From NCBI GenBank assembly GCA_023055425.1, contig JALGPY010000006.1, forward strand, positions 88,013,935 through 88,077,934: a stretch of DNA of 64,000 nt. Reading direction: 5' to 3'. Positions 11,470-24,040 of the stretch are shown in pieces. Position 1 is the stretch's first letter. Each line of letters opens with the position of its first letter. This stretch comes from Linanthus parryae (taxonomy: Eukaryota; Streptophyta; Magnoliopsida; Ericales; Polemoniaceae). Made by a program: the position numbers and the translations under genes. A model generated the notes under the pieces. It made no database searches, was not told where the DNA came from, and saw nothing but the letters and a program-made list of their open reading frames with translations.

Positions 11470-14400
11470 ATGGCAAACAACTCATCGAGTTCACAACATT
11501 CCCTACGATCTGTCCTTGAGAAGGACAAGCTCTCAGGAACCAACTTTCTCGATTGGTACAGAAACTTGAGAATTGTTCTCAAGCAAGAAAAGAAGCTGTA
11601 CGCAATAGAGGAGCAAGTTCCAGAAGGTCCAGAGAATCAGACACCTGCTGCCTTAAAGGCGTATCAAAAGCGTGTTGATGACGCTAATGATGCGGCCTGC
11701 CTAATGCTTTGCACCATGACCTCTGAGCTTCAGAAGCAACATGAGAACATGAATGTTGTCGATATGACCGAACATCTAAAGCAGCTATTCCAAGAGCAGG
11801 CGAGGGTAGAGAGGTATGAGGTCTCAAAGGCACTGTTCAAATGTCATCTGGCAGAAGGGAACCCGGTGGGACCCCATGTACTCCGAATGATCGGGTACTT
11901 GGAGAATCTCGCCAGGCTTGGGTTCCCGGTCGGCCAAGAGTTGGCAACCGATCTCGTGTTGCAATCGTTGCCCGAGAGTTATGGACAGTTCATTATGAAC
12001 TATAACATGAACGAGATCGTTAAACCACTGCCAGATTTGCTCAACATGTTGAGGACGGCTGAACAGAGCATCAACAAGGGTAAGGGCAAGGCCATAATGA
12101 TGGTGCATAAAGGAAAGGGTAAAAAGTTTGCCTCTTCCTCCAAGGGCAAAGGCAAGTTAGTTGCTAAGTCCAAGGAACAAGCCCTTAAGCCTGTTGGTGG
12201 GATTGCCAAAGTCGTGACTAAGGGTGAATGTCACTACTGTAGTCAACCTGGACACTGGAGGAGGAACTGCCCAAAATATCTGGAGGACAAGAGGCTTGGA
12301 ATAGTGATTCCACCACCACCAGGTATTTTTGTTGTAGATGTCAATTTAACTGTCTCTACATCATGGGTATTAGATACTGGATGTGGATCTCATATTTGTC
12401 GAAATATGCAGGATCTAAAGAGAAGTAAAAGATTGGCTAAAGGGGAGGTAGATCTGCGCATTGGGAATGGAGCAAAGGTTGCTGCGTTGGCCATAGGCGT
12501 GTGCGAGCTATCTCTGCCTTCAGGATTAGTTTTAGAATTAAATAATTGCTATTTTGTGCCTGCTATGAGCAGAAACATTATTTCTATTTCTTGTTTGGAC
12601 AAGGAAGGTTTTATTATTTCAATAAAGAACAATTGTTGTTCCTTTTATTTGAATAATATTCACTATTTTAGTGCGCAATTATTTAATGGACTTTATGTCC
12701 TTGATCTAAGTAATCCTGTCTACAACATTAATACCAAGCGGATTAAAATAAATGATTTAAATCCTGCTTATTTATGGCATTGTCGTTTAGGCCACATAAA
12801 TGAGAAACGTGTATCTAGACTCCATAAGGATGGATTGCTAGACTCATTTGATTTTGAATCATATGAGACATGTGAAGCTTGTTTATTGGGAAAAATGACA
12901 AATTCCCCTTTCAATAAGAAAGGCGAAAGGACTAGTGAGCAATTGGCGCTCATACATACTGATGTATGTGGGCCATTTGCCACGCCTGCCAGGGGTGGTT
13001 ATGTCTACTTCATTACGTTTACTGATGATTACAGTAGATATGGATTTATGTACCTCATGAGGGCAAAATCCGAATCCTTTGAAATGTTCAAGGAATTCAA
13101 GAATGAAGTAGAGAAGCAACTTGGCAAAAGTATCAAGGCTCTACGATCGGATCGTGGAGGAGAATACTTGAGCCAAGAGTTTGACGACTATCTTAGAGAG
13201 TGTGGGATCGTGTCCCAACTCACTCCACCCGGAACACCACAATGGAATGGCGTGTCCGAGAGGAGGAATCGAACCCTATTAGATATGGTTCGGTCTATGA
13301 TGTGTCAAACCGATCTTCCATTATCATTTTGGGGCTACGCTCTATTAAGTGCAGCTTTTACCATTAACCGTGTTCCATCTAAATCAGTCATGAAGACACC
13401 ATATGAGATGTGGAGTGGGAGGCGTCCCACACTGTCGTTCATGAGGATTTGGGGCTGCGATGTCTATGTAAAACGTTTACAATCAGACAAGCTAGGGCCT
13501 AAATCGGATAAGCGTAAATTTGTGGGGTACCCTAAGGAAACTAAGGGATACTATTTCTACAATCCAACCGAGAACAAAGTGTTTGTTGCTCGGACCGGCG
13601 TGTTTCTAGAAAGAGAGTTTGTCTCTAAAGAAGCAAGTGGGAGGAATGTAGAACTTGAAGAAGTTCAAGAACCACAAATCACAGAACCGATTATGGAACA
13701 TGAACAGGAATCACAAGCAGTTGTGGATCCACCTGTTCAGGTAACACAAGAGCTTCGTAGATCTAGTAGAGTGCGCCAGGAACCCGAGAGGTACGGACTT
13801 CTCGTAACTGATTCCGGTGACACGATGCTCATAGATGATGAGCCTACTACCTATGAGGAGGCCATGAATGGCCCAGACTCGCAGAAGTGGCTTGAGGCCA
13901 TGAGATCCGAGATGGAATCCATGTATACCAACAAAGTATGGACTTTGGTGGAACCACCTGATGGGGCGCGGCCCATAGGGTGCAAGTGGGTCTTCAAGAA
14001 GAAGATCGACATGGATGGTAATGTGATTACCTATAAGGGCCGATTGGTGGCTAAAGGATTCAGACAGATTCATGGTATTGACTATGATGAAACCTTTTCA
14101 CCAGTCGCTATGACCAAATCCATCCGAATCCTACTTGCAATTGCAGCATACTACGACTATGAGATTTGGCAGATGGATGTCAAAACAGCATTCCTTTATG
14201 GGAATCTCCTCGAGGACGTGTATATGATACAGCCGGAGGGTTTTGAGGATCCAAAGCAAGCCAACAAAGTGTGTAAACTGCAACGATCCATTTATGGATT
14301 GAAGCAAGCTTCTAGGAGTTGGAATCGACGTTTTGATGAAGTGGTCAAAGAGTTTGGCTTCATCAGAAACGAAGATGAGTCTTGTGTCTACAAGAAGGTT

Positions 14401-14865
14401 AGTGGGAGCTCTGTAGCTTTTCTGGTCTTGTATGTGGATGACATACTACTCATTGGAAACGACATTCCCATGCTGCAATCTGTGAAAGATTGGCTAGGAA
14501 AGTGTTTCTCAATGAAAGACTTAGGGGAAGCAGCCTATATACTTGGTATAAAGATCTATAGAGATAGATCTAAGAGGTTGCTAGGCCTAAGTCAAAGTAC
14601 ATATATTGACAAGGTGTTGAAACGGTTCAACATGCAAGATTCCAAGAAGGGATTCTTGCCCATGTCACATGGAATCACTCTTTCGAAGAGTGGTTGTCCT
14701 TCCAATGAGATTGAGAAGGAACGCATGAGTAGGATTCCCTATGCCTCGGCCATAGGATCCATCATGTACGCCATGTTATGTACTAGACCAGATGTGTCAT
14801 ATGCCTTGAGTATGACAAGCAGATACCAATCCAATCCGGGTGAGAGTCACAAGCAGATACCATAG
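11470..14865 (+). pseudogene. copia-3 gag-protease-integrase-RT polyprotein, truncated before RNase H
   Basis: From the ATG at 11470 the frame is open for 1,131 codons, the best preserved copia polyprotein here. Visible domains: gag; zinc knuckle from residue 254 (CHYCSQPGHWRRNC); protease Asp at about 302 in LDTGCG; GAG-pre-integrase (YLWHCRLGHINEKR); integrase core with Asp 498 (HTDVCGP), Asp 561 (SDRGGEY) and Glu 597 (GVSERRNR), giving a 35-residue D-to-E spacing; RT with YVDD at 988-991. The last four codons and the TAG come from the 12-bp filler at 14851-14862 and not from the element. RNase H is absent, so the copy cannot be autonomous. No other nonsense codon or frameshift is seen upstream of the break. 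Confidence 0.92.
14851..14862 (+). other. 12-bp templated filler at the copia-3/copia-2 junction
   Basis: AAGCAGATACCA copies 14817-14828 exactly, 34 bp upstream. It sits between the last base of copia-3 and the start of the 198-bp copia-2 duplicate. Short copied fillers like this are a known product of end joining with template switching. Confidence 0.8.
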
Positions 14866-15060
14866 GATTCGGATGGATTTGGTCATAGCGACTGGTGAAA
14901 AGGTTTCATCATAGTCAATACCATGAATCTGTCTGAATCCTTTAGCCACCAATCGGCCCTTATAGGTAATCACATTACCATCCATGTCGATCTTCTTCTT
15001 GAAGACCCACTTGCACCCTATGGGCCGCGCCCCATCAGGTGGTTCCACCAAAGTCCATAC
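14863..15060 (-). repeat. 198-bp block of copia-2 RT, right copy
   Basis: Direct duplicate of 8155-8352. It runs without a break into upstream copia-2 sequence at 15061, so it is the native flank on this side. Confidence 0.88.
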
Positions 15061-15817
15061 TTTGTTGGTATACATGGATTCCATCTCGGATCTCATGGCC
15101 TCAAGCCACTTCTGCGAGTCTGGGCCATTCATGGCCTCCTCATAGGTAGTAGGCTCATCATCTATGAGCATCGTGTCACCGGAATCAGTTACGAGAAGTC
15201 CGTACCTCTCGGGTTCCTGGCGCACTCTACTAGATCTACGAAGCTCTTGTGTTACCTGAACAGGTGGATCCACAACTGCTTGTGATTCCTGTTCATGTTC
15301 CATAATCGGTTCAGTGAGTTGTGGCTCTTGAACTTCTTCAAGTTCTACATTCCTCCCACTTGCTTCTTTAGAGACAAACTCTCTTTCTAGAAACACGCCG
15401 GTCCGAGCAACAAACACTTTGTTCTCGGTTGGATTGTAGAAGTAGTATCCCTTAGTTTCCTTAGGGTACCCCACAAATTTACACTTATCCGATTTAGGCC
15501 CTAGCTTGTCTGATTGTAAACGTTTTACATAGACATCGCAGCCCCAAATCCTCATGAACGACAGTGTGGGACGCCTCCCACTCCACATCTCATATGGCGT
15601 CTTCATGACTGATTTAGATGGAACACGGTTAATGGTGAAAGCTGCACTTAATAGAGCGTAGCCCCAAAATGATAGTGGAAGATCGGTTTGACACATCATA
15701 GACCGAACCATATCCAATAGGGTTCGATTCCTCCTCTCGGACACGCCATTCCATTGTGGCGTTCCGGGTGGGGTGAGTTGGGACACTATCCCACACTCTC
15801 TAAGATAGTCGTCAAAC
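14863..15817 (-). pseudogene. copia-2 integrase C-terminal part and RT N-terminal part
   Basis: On the minus strand this encodes the integrase end (QLTPPGTPQWNGVSERRNR, with the third catalytic Glu), the linker rich in Glu and Gln, and RT up to MTKSIRIL at 14863. It is out of frame with the upstream part because of a 7-bp deletion near 15818. At 14862 the coding sequence runs into the filler and into antisense copia-3. Confidence 0.85.
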
Positions 15818-17519
15818 TCAAGTATTCTCCTCCACGATCCGATCGTAGAGCCTTGATACTTTTGCCAAGTTGCTTCTCTACTTCATTCTTGAATTCTTTG
15901 AACACTTCAAAGGATTCGGATTTTGCCCTCATAAGGTACACAAATCCATATCTACTGTAATCATCAGTAAATGTAATGAAGTAGACGTAACCACCCCTGG
16001 CTGGCGTGGCAAATGGTCCACACACATCGGTATGTATGAGCGCCAATTGCTCACTAGTCCTCTCTCCTTTCTTATTGAAAGGGGACTTTGTCATTTTTCC
16101 CAATAAACAAGCCTCACATGTCTCATATGATTCAAAATCAAATGAGTCTAGTAATCCATCCTTATGGAGTCTAGATACACGTTTCTCATTTATGTGGCCT
16201 AAACGACAATGCCATAAATAAGCAGGATTTAAATCATTTATTTCAATCCGCTTGGTATTAATGTTGTAGACAGGATTGCTTAGATCAAGGACATAAAGTC
16301 CATTAAATAATTGCGCACTAAAATAGTGAATATTATTTAAATAAAAGGAACAACAATTGTTATTTATTGAAATAATAAAACCTTCCTTGTCCAAACAAGA
16401 AATAGAAATAATGTTTCTGCTCATAGCAGGCACAAAATAGCAATTATTTAACTCTAAAACTAATCCTGAAGGCAGAGATAGCTCGCACACGCCTATGGCC
16501 AACGCAGCAACCTTTGCTCCATTCCCAACGCGCAGATCTACCTCCCCTTTATCCAATCTTTTACTTCTCTTTAGATCCTGCATATTTCGACAAATATGAG
16601 ATCCACATCCAGTATCTAATATCCATGATGTAGAGACAGTTAAATTGACATCTACAACAAAAATACCTGGTGGTGGTGGAATCACTATTCCAAGCCTCTT
16701 GTCCTCCAGATATTTTGGGCAGTTCCTCCTCCAGTGTCCAGGTTGACTACAGTAGTGACATTCACCCTTAGTCACGACCTTGGCAATGCTACCAACAGGC
16801 TTAAGGGCTTGTTCCTTGGACTTAGCAACTGACTTGCCTTTGCCCTTGGAGGAAGATGCAAACTTTTTGCCCTTTCCTTTATGCACCATCATAATGGCCT
16901 TGCCCTTACCCTTGTTGATGCTCTGTTCAGCCGTCCTCAACATGTTGAGCAAATCTGGCAGTGGTTTAACGATCTCGTTCATGTTATAGTTCATAATGAA
17001 CTGTCCATAACTTTCAGGCAACGATTGCAACACGAGATCCGTTGCCAACTCTTGGCCGACCGGGAACCCAAGCCGGGCGAGATTCTCCAAGTACCCGATC
17101 ATTCGGAGTACATGGGGTCCCACCGGGTTTCCTTCTGCCAGATGACATTTGAACAGTGCCTTTGAGACCTCATACCTCTCTACCCTCGCCTGCTCTTGGA
17201 AGAGCTGCTTTAGATGTTCGATCATATCGACAGCATTCATGTTCTCATGTTGCTTCTGAAGCTCAGAGGTCATGGTGCAAAGCATTAGGCAGGCCGCATC
17301 ATTAGCGTCGTCAACACGCTTTTGATACGCCTTTAAGGCAGCAGGTGTCTGGTTCTCTGGACCTTCTGGAACTTGCTCCTCTATTGCGTACAGCTTCTTC
17401 TCTTGCTTGAGAACAATTCTCAAGTTTCTGTACCAATCAAGGAAGTTGGTTCCAGAGAGCTTGTCCTTCTCAAGGACAGATCGTAGGGAATGTTGTGAAC
17501 TCGATGAGTTGTTTGCCAT
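15786..17519 (-). pseudogene. copia-2 gag, protease and integrase N-terminal part, frameshifted
   Basis: The ATG complement at 17519 opens 577 codons: gag, zinc knuckle, protease (LDTGCGSHIC), pre-integrase and integrase through DRGGEYLS. The frame then shifts. Compared with copia-3, seven bases (CCAAGAG) are missing near 15818. The loss lies between two GAG triplets, as expected for slippage or microhomology deletion. The shift abolishes the third integrase catalytic residue and everything downstream, so this copy cannot express RT from gag. Confidence 0.9.
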
Positions 17520-19185
17520 TTGGAATTCTACAAAAGGAAAATACGCAAGTTTTAGTATTTGTGAATTTTTGACTATATTTAATAATGGCTAGTTTATTAA
17601 ATATAGCTCCCACTATTTTTCTACGGATTAATAACCCTCAAGATATTAATGCGGAAAATATCCTTATATTTTCTAGTGGGCCAAGATCCATCTTTTTCAT
17701 CTCCTTATGAGCTTGCTTTGGCAAGTCACCCATAATTCGACTACTTCTTAGGTAGGAACAATTCCAATTGCATCCCATATGCAACTCTTGGTTCAATCGG
17801 GCAAATAACTCCTTATTTATCCATCCATATGGATAATCCCAATTGATTGCCTCTAGGTTTCTTAATCAAATTAATAGCCTAGTTGTGTTCAACCTCTTAT
17901 CCAAACAATTGCACATTGTTACGTGCCATCGCATTCCATCATTATGAACCAAGTCGCCATGCTTTGGCACGCACGAACTTGATAAATAATGATGATAATG
18001 AGTGTTTAAATAACGAGAAGGCAAGAACACAATATTTAAAATTTGAGGGATTTTAAATTCAATTATTTTGTTGATCAATATCAACTAATCTATCTATTTG
18101 AGTTTGGGCACAACTCCAAATAATAGATCCGGGTTGTCTAATTATCTTATTATCCTAATTGCATGCATCATTCATACACCAACCACACAAATAATAAGAC
18201 AATAAATAAACAACCACAAAACAGAAATTAAACGTGATGTGGATATGGCCTTTTCTAGACTAAGATAATTCCAAGCCAATGGAATTATCTATGAACCCTA
18301 AACAAACACATCTCCATGCGTCTTGATCTTTTGGTCCATCCTTCATAGTCATGTGGTGTGCTCCATGCTCCATGCTCCATCTTTTGTGGCTTCTTTGGCT
18401 TTGGGCTTCTTTTCTCCAATCTTGGCTAACAATCTACTTTATCTAGCACTAGCTAATATCTATACTAAATAAAAATAAATCTCACAAGTTGAGAAAAAAA
18501 ATGGCACGCAGGCCATAAAACCCTAATTAATTATTACAATTAATTGATCAGCTCGCAGGCCGTAAAACCAAACCACAAAATTAAACATCCACATCAAACC
18601 ACATCCTAAGGCCATATCCAATCACCATGCGATTTGCACATAAACAGTTAAAATCCAATTTTAACGCGCTTGGTCAATTTTAATTGATTTTAGGATTTCT
18701 AGGGTTAAAACGGTCCATGGGCCCAACAATCCAATTGCCCGGGCCCAAACAAAGTGAACCATAAAGCCCTAGGGCCGGCCCGGCCCAAAACCTGCAAGCT
18801 AGGCCCGCGGGTTAGGGCCGCCCGGCCCCTTAGGGCGCCAAGCTTGGGCGGCAAGCAAGGGGGGCGGTCCCCTAGGGGGCCGAACCTCCTTGTGGAGGTT
18901 GTTTCCAAAACAACCTCCTTGCTTGGAGCCCAAGTTTGGTTGTTTCCTTGTTTTGGGAGAACTCCTTCTTCCCCAAGGATGCCCAAACCCTAGATCTAAT
19001 ATCCTAAAATTTCTCAAACTCACCAATTCATGCATCCAATGCAATAATTGGGTCTTGTTATGATTAATTCTTTGACAAATTGCATCCAATGCTTGATTTG
19101 TCTTGTTTTAGGCGATAAACAACAAATTAAGGTGTAAAACAACAAGAATGTAACACATAAACTACGTTTATGCTCTATGACCTGT
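17520..19185 (-). other. Non-coding leader of copia-2
   Basis: Minus-strand equivalent of 9798-11469, with the GC-rich palindromic block at about 18720-18880. No coding signal is seen. Confidence 0.75.
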
Positions 19186-19198
19186 GGCTCTGATACCA
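19186..19198 (-). other. Primer binding site (tRNA-iMet) of copia-2
   Basis: GGCTCTGATACCA on the plus strand is the complement of TGGTATCAGAGCC. It lies one base inside the 5' LTR boundary at 19200. Confidence 0.92.
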
Positions 19199-19199
19199 C

Positions 19200-20628
19200 T
19201 GTAGGGTTTTGATTCATGGATCGCACAAACGGAAGCATAATCAAACAAACAACCATGCAAAACCCTCCAAGGATCACAAGTCTAGATGCATAACGATAGT
19301 GAAGGTAAGAAATCATAAACACACCTTTGGGTTCTCCTTGATGACTTCAAACGCGAATAGTGTCACGTTCTCTATAGTTGATCCACGCCTAGAGTTGATC
19401 CTAGATCTCCAATCTCCTTGGTGCTAGCCCGGAATGAGAGGAGGGTGAAGGAATCACGCAAAACGAGGCACAAAGAGGGGTTCGGCCCTCTTGTGGCGTC
19501 GGGGACGAGGGGCGGCGGCAAGGGGGCGGCGTCCTCCTTGTTGCTTGCTCTCTCTCTCCTTTGTTCTCTCCAACTCTTGTTATGTTCTCTTTAGAGCATA
19601 AGTTATGAGGAAGGAAGGAAGGAGGGTCCTTTATATAGTCCAACAACTCCTTGTTAACTACCTAAAGGACTTATTCTAGTCCTACTAGAATTCAATTTAG
19701 TCCCTTCCTTGCAAATTAGTCCCTACTAAGTTTGCAAGGGTTTGCAAAGTGATCCTTCTAATTAATTAATCCAATTAATTAATTCCCAAATCTAGTACAA
19801 CTCTATATAGCGTGTGACCCCATAGGTTCTATCTAGTTGGTAGCAACTCTTTGCTAATATGGAGCGGTTTCTAGCAAAACATCCATTCTAGCCAACTAAT
19901 AGAATAGTCATCTAGACAACCTTGTACAAGTAATTGTCTCATCCCTTTGCCTCCATATCCGGATTGGACACGAGACATACAAGTCACACTCGTATATCCA
20001 ATCCCTAGTTTCTCGATCCATGGAATAGCCTTATTCGTGCAAATAACATCAATATCCCATATATTGATTTATTTGAGTCTGGCCAGACATTCTATAAGCA
20101 CTATCCTCGAGTGGCCTTGGATATTTGCTCCCGTTATGTGGGAGGGGCAAATCCTCTCTACGTCCACTACGATCTCTAAGCTTGCTTCTCATTGTATCCA
20201 GTACACGCCTTTATAACTACCCAGTTACGGTGTAGCGTTTAACGCTACCAAGATCACAATGATCCACAACTAGAATATCTAGTGACTTCAAGTCTAAGGA
20301 TGACAATACCATTGTACCCGAGAAGCACTTGTGACTCAACATAACGCGTATGTAGCCTTCTCGGTGATGGGTCAATCCAGTGCGACATTCCGTAATGCAC
20401 ACCTATGTGTTGGATCGTGATATCTCCATATCAATCCAACCCCATACTAGTCTATAGATGATTGTCCCATTTAATCATTATACTTGACTAGAGATATTTA
20501 AGATAAACAACACGATTGTAAATCTAAGGACTTCATTATATTAAATATCCAATAAATAATAAATGAATTTTCTAGCCAATTACAAATTCATACTAAACTA
20601 GATTGCCTCTAGGGCATCTATTCCAACA
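19200..20628 (-). repeat. 5' LTR of copia-2
   Basis: On the minus strand it runs from TGTTGGAATAG (20628) to CCCTACA (19200). The TATATAAA promoter element is at about 19632 (plus strand TTTATATAG). Nearly identical to 5421-6853. Confidence 0.93.
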
Positions 20629-20633
20629 AGATT

Positions 20634-23212
20634 TTATCTTTCAAACATCAGATGGGGGAAACGGTGGTAGACGCATGGGACAGGCTGATGAGACTCGTTA
20701 AAAAATGCCCCAATCACGGCTTCGGGGACGCAAAAATTCTGCAGGTATTCTACCATGCTCTTGACAGGGAGAATGCTGACAGGATTGATAGGGAAGCTGG
20801 GGTTAACTTTCTATACCATGTGGATAAGGATGGAGCATATGAACTGATGAAACAATTAGCCAAACAGGATACTCGCCCGTTTGATGACCGCAGGCTCACA
20901 GCGATAGCAGAACCAGTGGCTGATGACAGGATTGACAATCTCACGGAAGTGGTACAGGACTTAGTTAAAAAGGTGTATACAGAGAAGAAGCCCGTGGCAT
21001 CAGTAGACGAACCTGACTTTGACGCAGCAATTCTGGAGCTTCAGACCGAAGAGGCCAACTATGTTCAGCAGCAGTGGGATCCTAGTCGCTACAGACCAGG
21101 CACACGTGACCATCCAGGGTTTCGTTACGGAAACCCCAATGCAGAAGTCTATGCACCAGGATTCCAGCACAGGCCACAGGCACAACAGACAGCCCCAGCT
21201 CAGCATGCACCAGCAGCACCACCGCAACTAAATTTATCACAGCAACATTTTGAGTCCTATATGGAGAAATTCAATAAGCAGTGGGAAACTAGATTTGCGC
21301 AGATGGAGTCATTAACTGCCGATGTAAGCCAAATGAAAATTGCTATCCGCAACTTGGAGGTGCAGAATGGTCAGCTTGCACAGATCAAGGCAGAACGAGC
21401 CCCAGGGAACTTACCGTCAAATACAGTGAACAATCCACGCGCTCAAATCAATGCTATCACAACTCGGAGTGGAATTGCACTGCAGGATCCGCCGTATCCC
21501 AATCATGCACGTGCAGAAAAGTCAAAGATTATTGAACAGGAAGTGATTGACAGGGAAGACAGTTCAACCGCTAACCCTCAGAAAAGGGGTTCGGTCGGGC
21601 AGGAAGCAGAGCAGACTAATGAGGGTAATCCAGAAACATTACCAATTTCTAAGGAGGTTCCTTACCCTCTGAAGACACGTAAGAGAGACGACAGCAAAGA
21701 CTACGCCAGATTTCTGGAGGTATTCAAGCAATTACAGATAAACATACCTTTCGCCGAAGCACTTGCCAAAATGCCTACTTATGCGAAATTTCTCAAAGAC
21801 ATATTGTATGGGAGAAGGCGAATGAGTGACTTCGAAACAGTAAATCTGACGGCAGAAGCGAGCAGTTGTGTGAAAAATGGTCTACCACTGAAAAAGAAAG
21901 ACCCTGGCAGCTTTGTTATTCCAGTAACTCTGGGCAGTGCATACACGGGAAAAGCCTTATGCGACTTGGGTGCCAGCATCAACCTGATGCCACTGACCAT
22001 CTTCAAAAGTCTGGGAGTCGGAGAACCACGTCCAACAAGAATTATGCTTCAAATGGCCGACAGATCTGTGAAACCTGCCTATGGAGTAATTGAAGATATC
22101 CTGGTAAAAGTTGGAGAGCTTATTTTTCCAGCAGATTTTGTGATCCTGGATATGGAGGCCGGAGAGGTCCCGCTAATCCTGGGCAGACCTTTCCTAGCAA
22201 CTGGTGAAGCCATTATTAACTGCAAAAGTGGAGAGTTGTCCATGCAAATCAACGAAGAAAAAGTGAAATTTAATGTCTTCAAATCTCTCCAGCTTCCTGA
22301 CCATTATGGGCATGAAAACTGTTTTGCAGTAGAGGTAATTGATGATCTGGAGAATGATGAGATGGAAAATTTATGGGAGGAAGTTGAGGACATGTATCCA
22401 GAGGAAACAGAGGAGCAACAGGATGAGCAGATCATGGGAACAGAGAGCTGGGTCACGCTATATAGGGATGAAGGAGGCGAGCAGAAAATGACACTGCCAG
22501 ACCACCTCAGGTACGCTTTTATTGGTGAAAATAATACTCTGCCGGTAATTGTTTCTTCTCTTTTATCTCAGGAACAGGAACAAATGCTGCTGGAGGTACT
22601 CCGAGAGCATAAAGAAGCCATCGGATGGACAATTGCGGACCTAAAAGGAATCAGTCCTGATTACTGCATGCACAAAATAAGAATTGAAGAGGGAAAGAAG
22701 CCAGTCATCCAGCCTCAACGGAGACTAAACCCAATTATGAAGGATGTGGTACATAAGGAGGTCATGAAGTGGCTAGAAGCAGGAATTATATACCCCATAT
22801 CAGACAGCACCTGGGTCAGTCCTGTCCAGTGTGTACCAAAGAAAGGGGGTATTACAGTAGTACAGAATGCTGATCAGGAGCAGATCGCCCAGCGCACTGT
22901 CACTGGCTGGCGAATCTGTATGGACTACCGGAAGCTGAACGATGCAACACTGAAAGACCACTTTCCACTGCCATTCATGGACCAGATGTTGGACAGACTA
23001 GCTCACCATGCTTATTACTGCTTTCTCGATGGGTACTCTGGCTACAACCAGATCTATATAAATCCAGAAGATCAAGAAAATACGACGTTCACCTGCCCAT
23101 ACGGAACGTTTGCCTTTAGACGAATGCCATTTGGATTATGCAATGCTCCAGCAACATTCCAAAGATGTATGATGGCTATTTTCTCTGACATGATAGAGAA
23201 AATTTGGAAGTT
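20634..23212 (+). pseudogene. Athila gag C-terminal part, protease and first half of RT
   Basis: The Athila frame resumes after copia-2 in the phase set by 4797-5420. It covers the rest of gag (no CCHC knuckle seen), a low-complexity Gln/Pro/Ala stretch, an Athila-type aspartic protease (CDLGASINLMP at 21958-21990, and LILGRPFL), and RT from about 22600 (GWRICMDYRKLN, FLDGYSGYNQI, FRRMPFGLCNAPATFQ). Near 23200, just before the catalytic F-M-D-D box, one base appears to be missing, and the frame passes to 23204-24040. Confidence 0.9.
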
Positions 23213-24040
23213 TTTATGGATGATTTTTCGTTATTTGGAGACAGCTTTGAAGACTGCTTATACCATCTGGCCAGAGTTCTGATTCGCTGCAGAAAAACTA
23301 ACCTGGTACTCAACTGGGAAAAATTCCACTTCATGGTTACAGAAGGAATAGTGCTGGGACACAGGATTTCCAGCAAAGGACTGGAAGTAGACAGGGCAAA
23401 AATAGAGGTGATCAAGCAGCTGCCATATCCAACCACAGTGAAGGCAATTAAGAGTTTTTTGGGCCATGCAGGATTCTACAGAAGGTTTATTAAAGATTTC
23501 TCAAAAATTACAAAGCCACTATGTAATTTGTTGGGAAAAGACGTGCCGTTCATATTTGACGAAGCCAGCAAAGAAGCCTTTGACGTGCTTAAAGAAAGGC
23601 TGACAACTGCGCCCATTATCACAACGCCAGATTGGACCCTCCCATTCGAGCTGATGTGCGACGCCAGTGATTACGCAGTGGGCGCGGTACTGGGACAACG
23701 AAAAGATAAGGTGTGCAGTGTCATCTACTATGCCAGCAGGGTCCTGAATGAGGCACATATTAATTATGGGACTACAGAGAAGGAGCTGCTGGCAGTTGTT
23801 TTTGCTCTGGATAAGTTCAGATCCTACCTGGTAGGTTCAAAAGTCATCATATTCACAGATCATAGTTCACTGAAATACTTACTGGAAAAGAAGGATGCAA
23901 AGCCAAGGCTGCTGCGTTGGATTCTGCTGATGCAGGAATTTGATGTCGAAATCAGGGATAAAAAGGGAGTTGAAAATGTGGTAGCTGATCATCTATCTCG
24001 CCTGGAAAACCCTACAGAGGAATTGGTACCAATTCAATAA
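23204..24040 (+). pseudogene. Athila RT second half and RNase H
   Basis: This frame begins with the RT active site ([12 protein letters not shown]) and continues through the RT thumb ([16 protein letters not shown]) to RNase H ([52 protein letters not shown]). The TAA at 24038-24040 lies in the normally open spacer before integrase and is read as a nonsense mutation; coding continues in the same frame. Confidence 0.9.

Larger units (their letters stand above)
8353..14850 (+). mobile_element. copia-3: plus-strand copia copy inside copia-2, 3' end missing
   Basis: A 1,431-bp LTR, primer binding site, leader, gag, protease, integrase and RT are present. The sequence stops at 14850 between RT and RNase H (after ...NPGESH). 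No 3' LTR follows. It lies in inverted orientation to copia-2 with the same gene order, so 8353-14129 and 14863-20628 form inverted arms of about 5.8 kb around a 0.7-kb centre. Confidence 0.9.
5421..20628 (-). mobile_element. copia-2: minus-strand Ty1/copia element inserted in Athila gag
   Basis: LTRs at 19200-20628 (5', 1,429 bp) and 5421-6853 (3', 1,433 bp) are flanked by a perfect AGATT duplication at 5416-5420 and 20629-20633. By eye the LTRs differ by five substitutions and one 4-bp GGAA repeat unit, about 0.35%, so this is the youngest dated insertion. It belongs to the same family as copia-1. Its coding region is broken by a 7-bp deletion in integrase and by copia-3, whose insertion or repair left a 198-bp duplicated block of RT on both sides. 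Confidence 0.93.
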
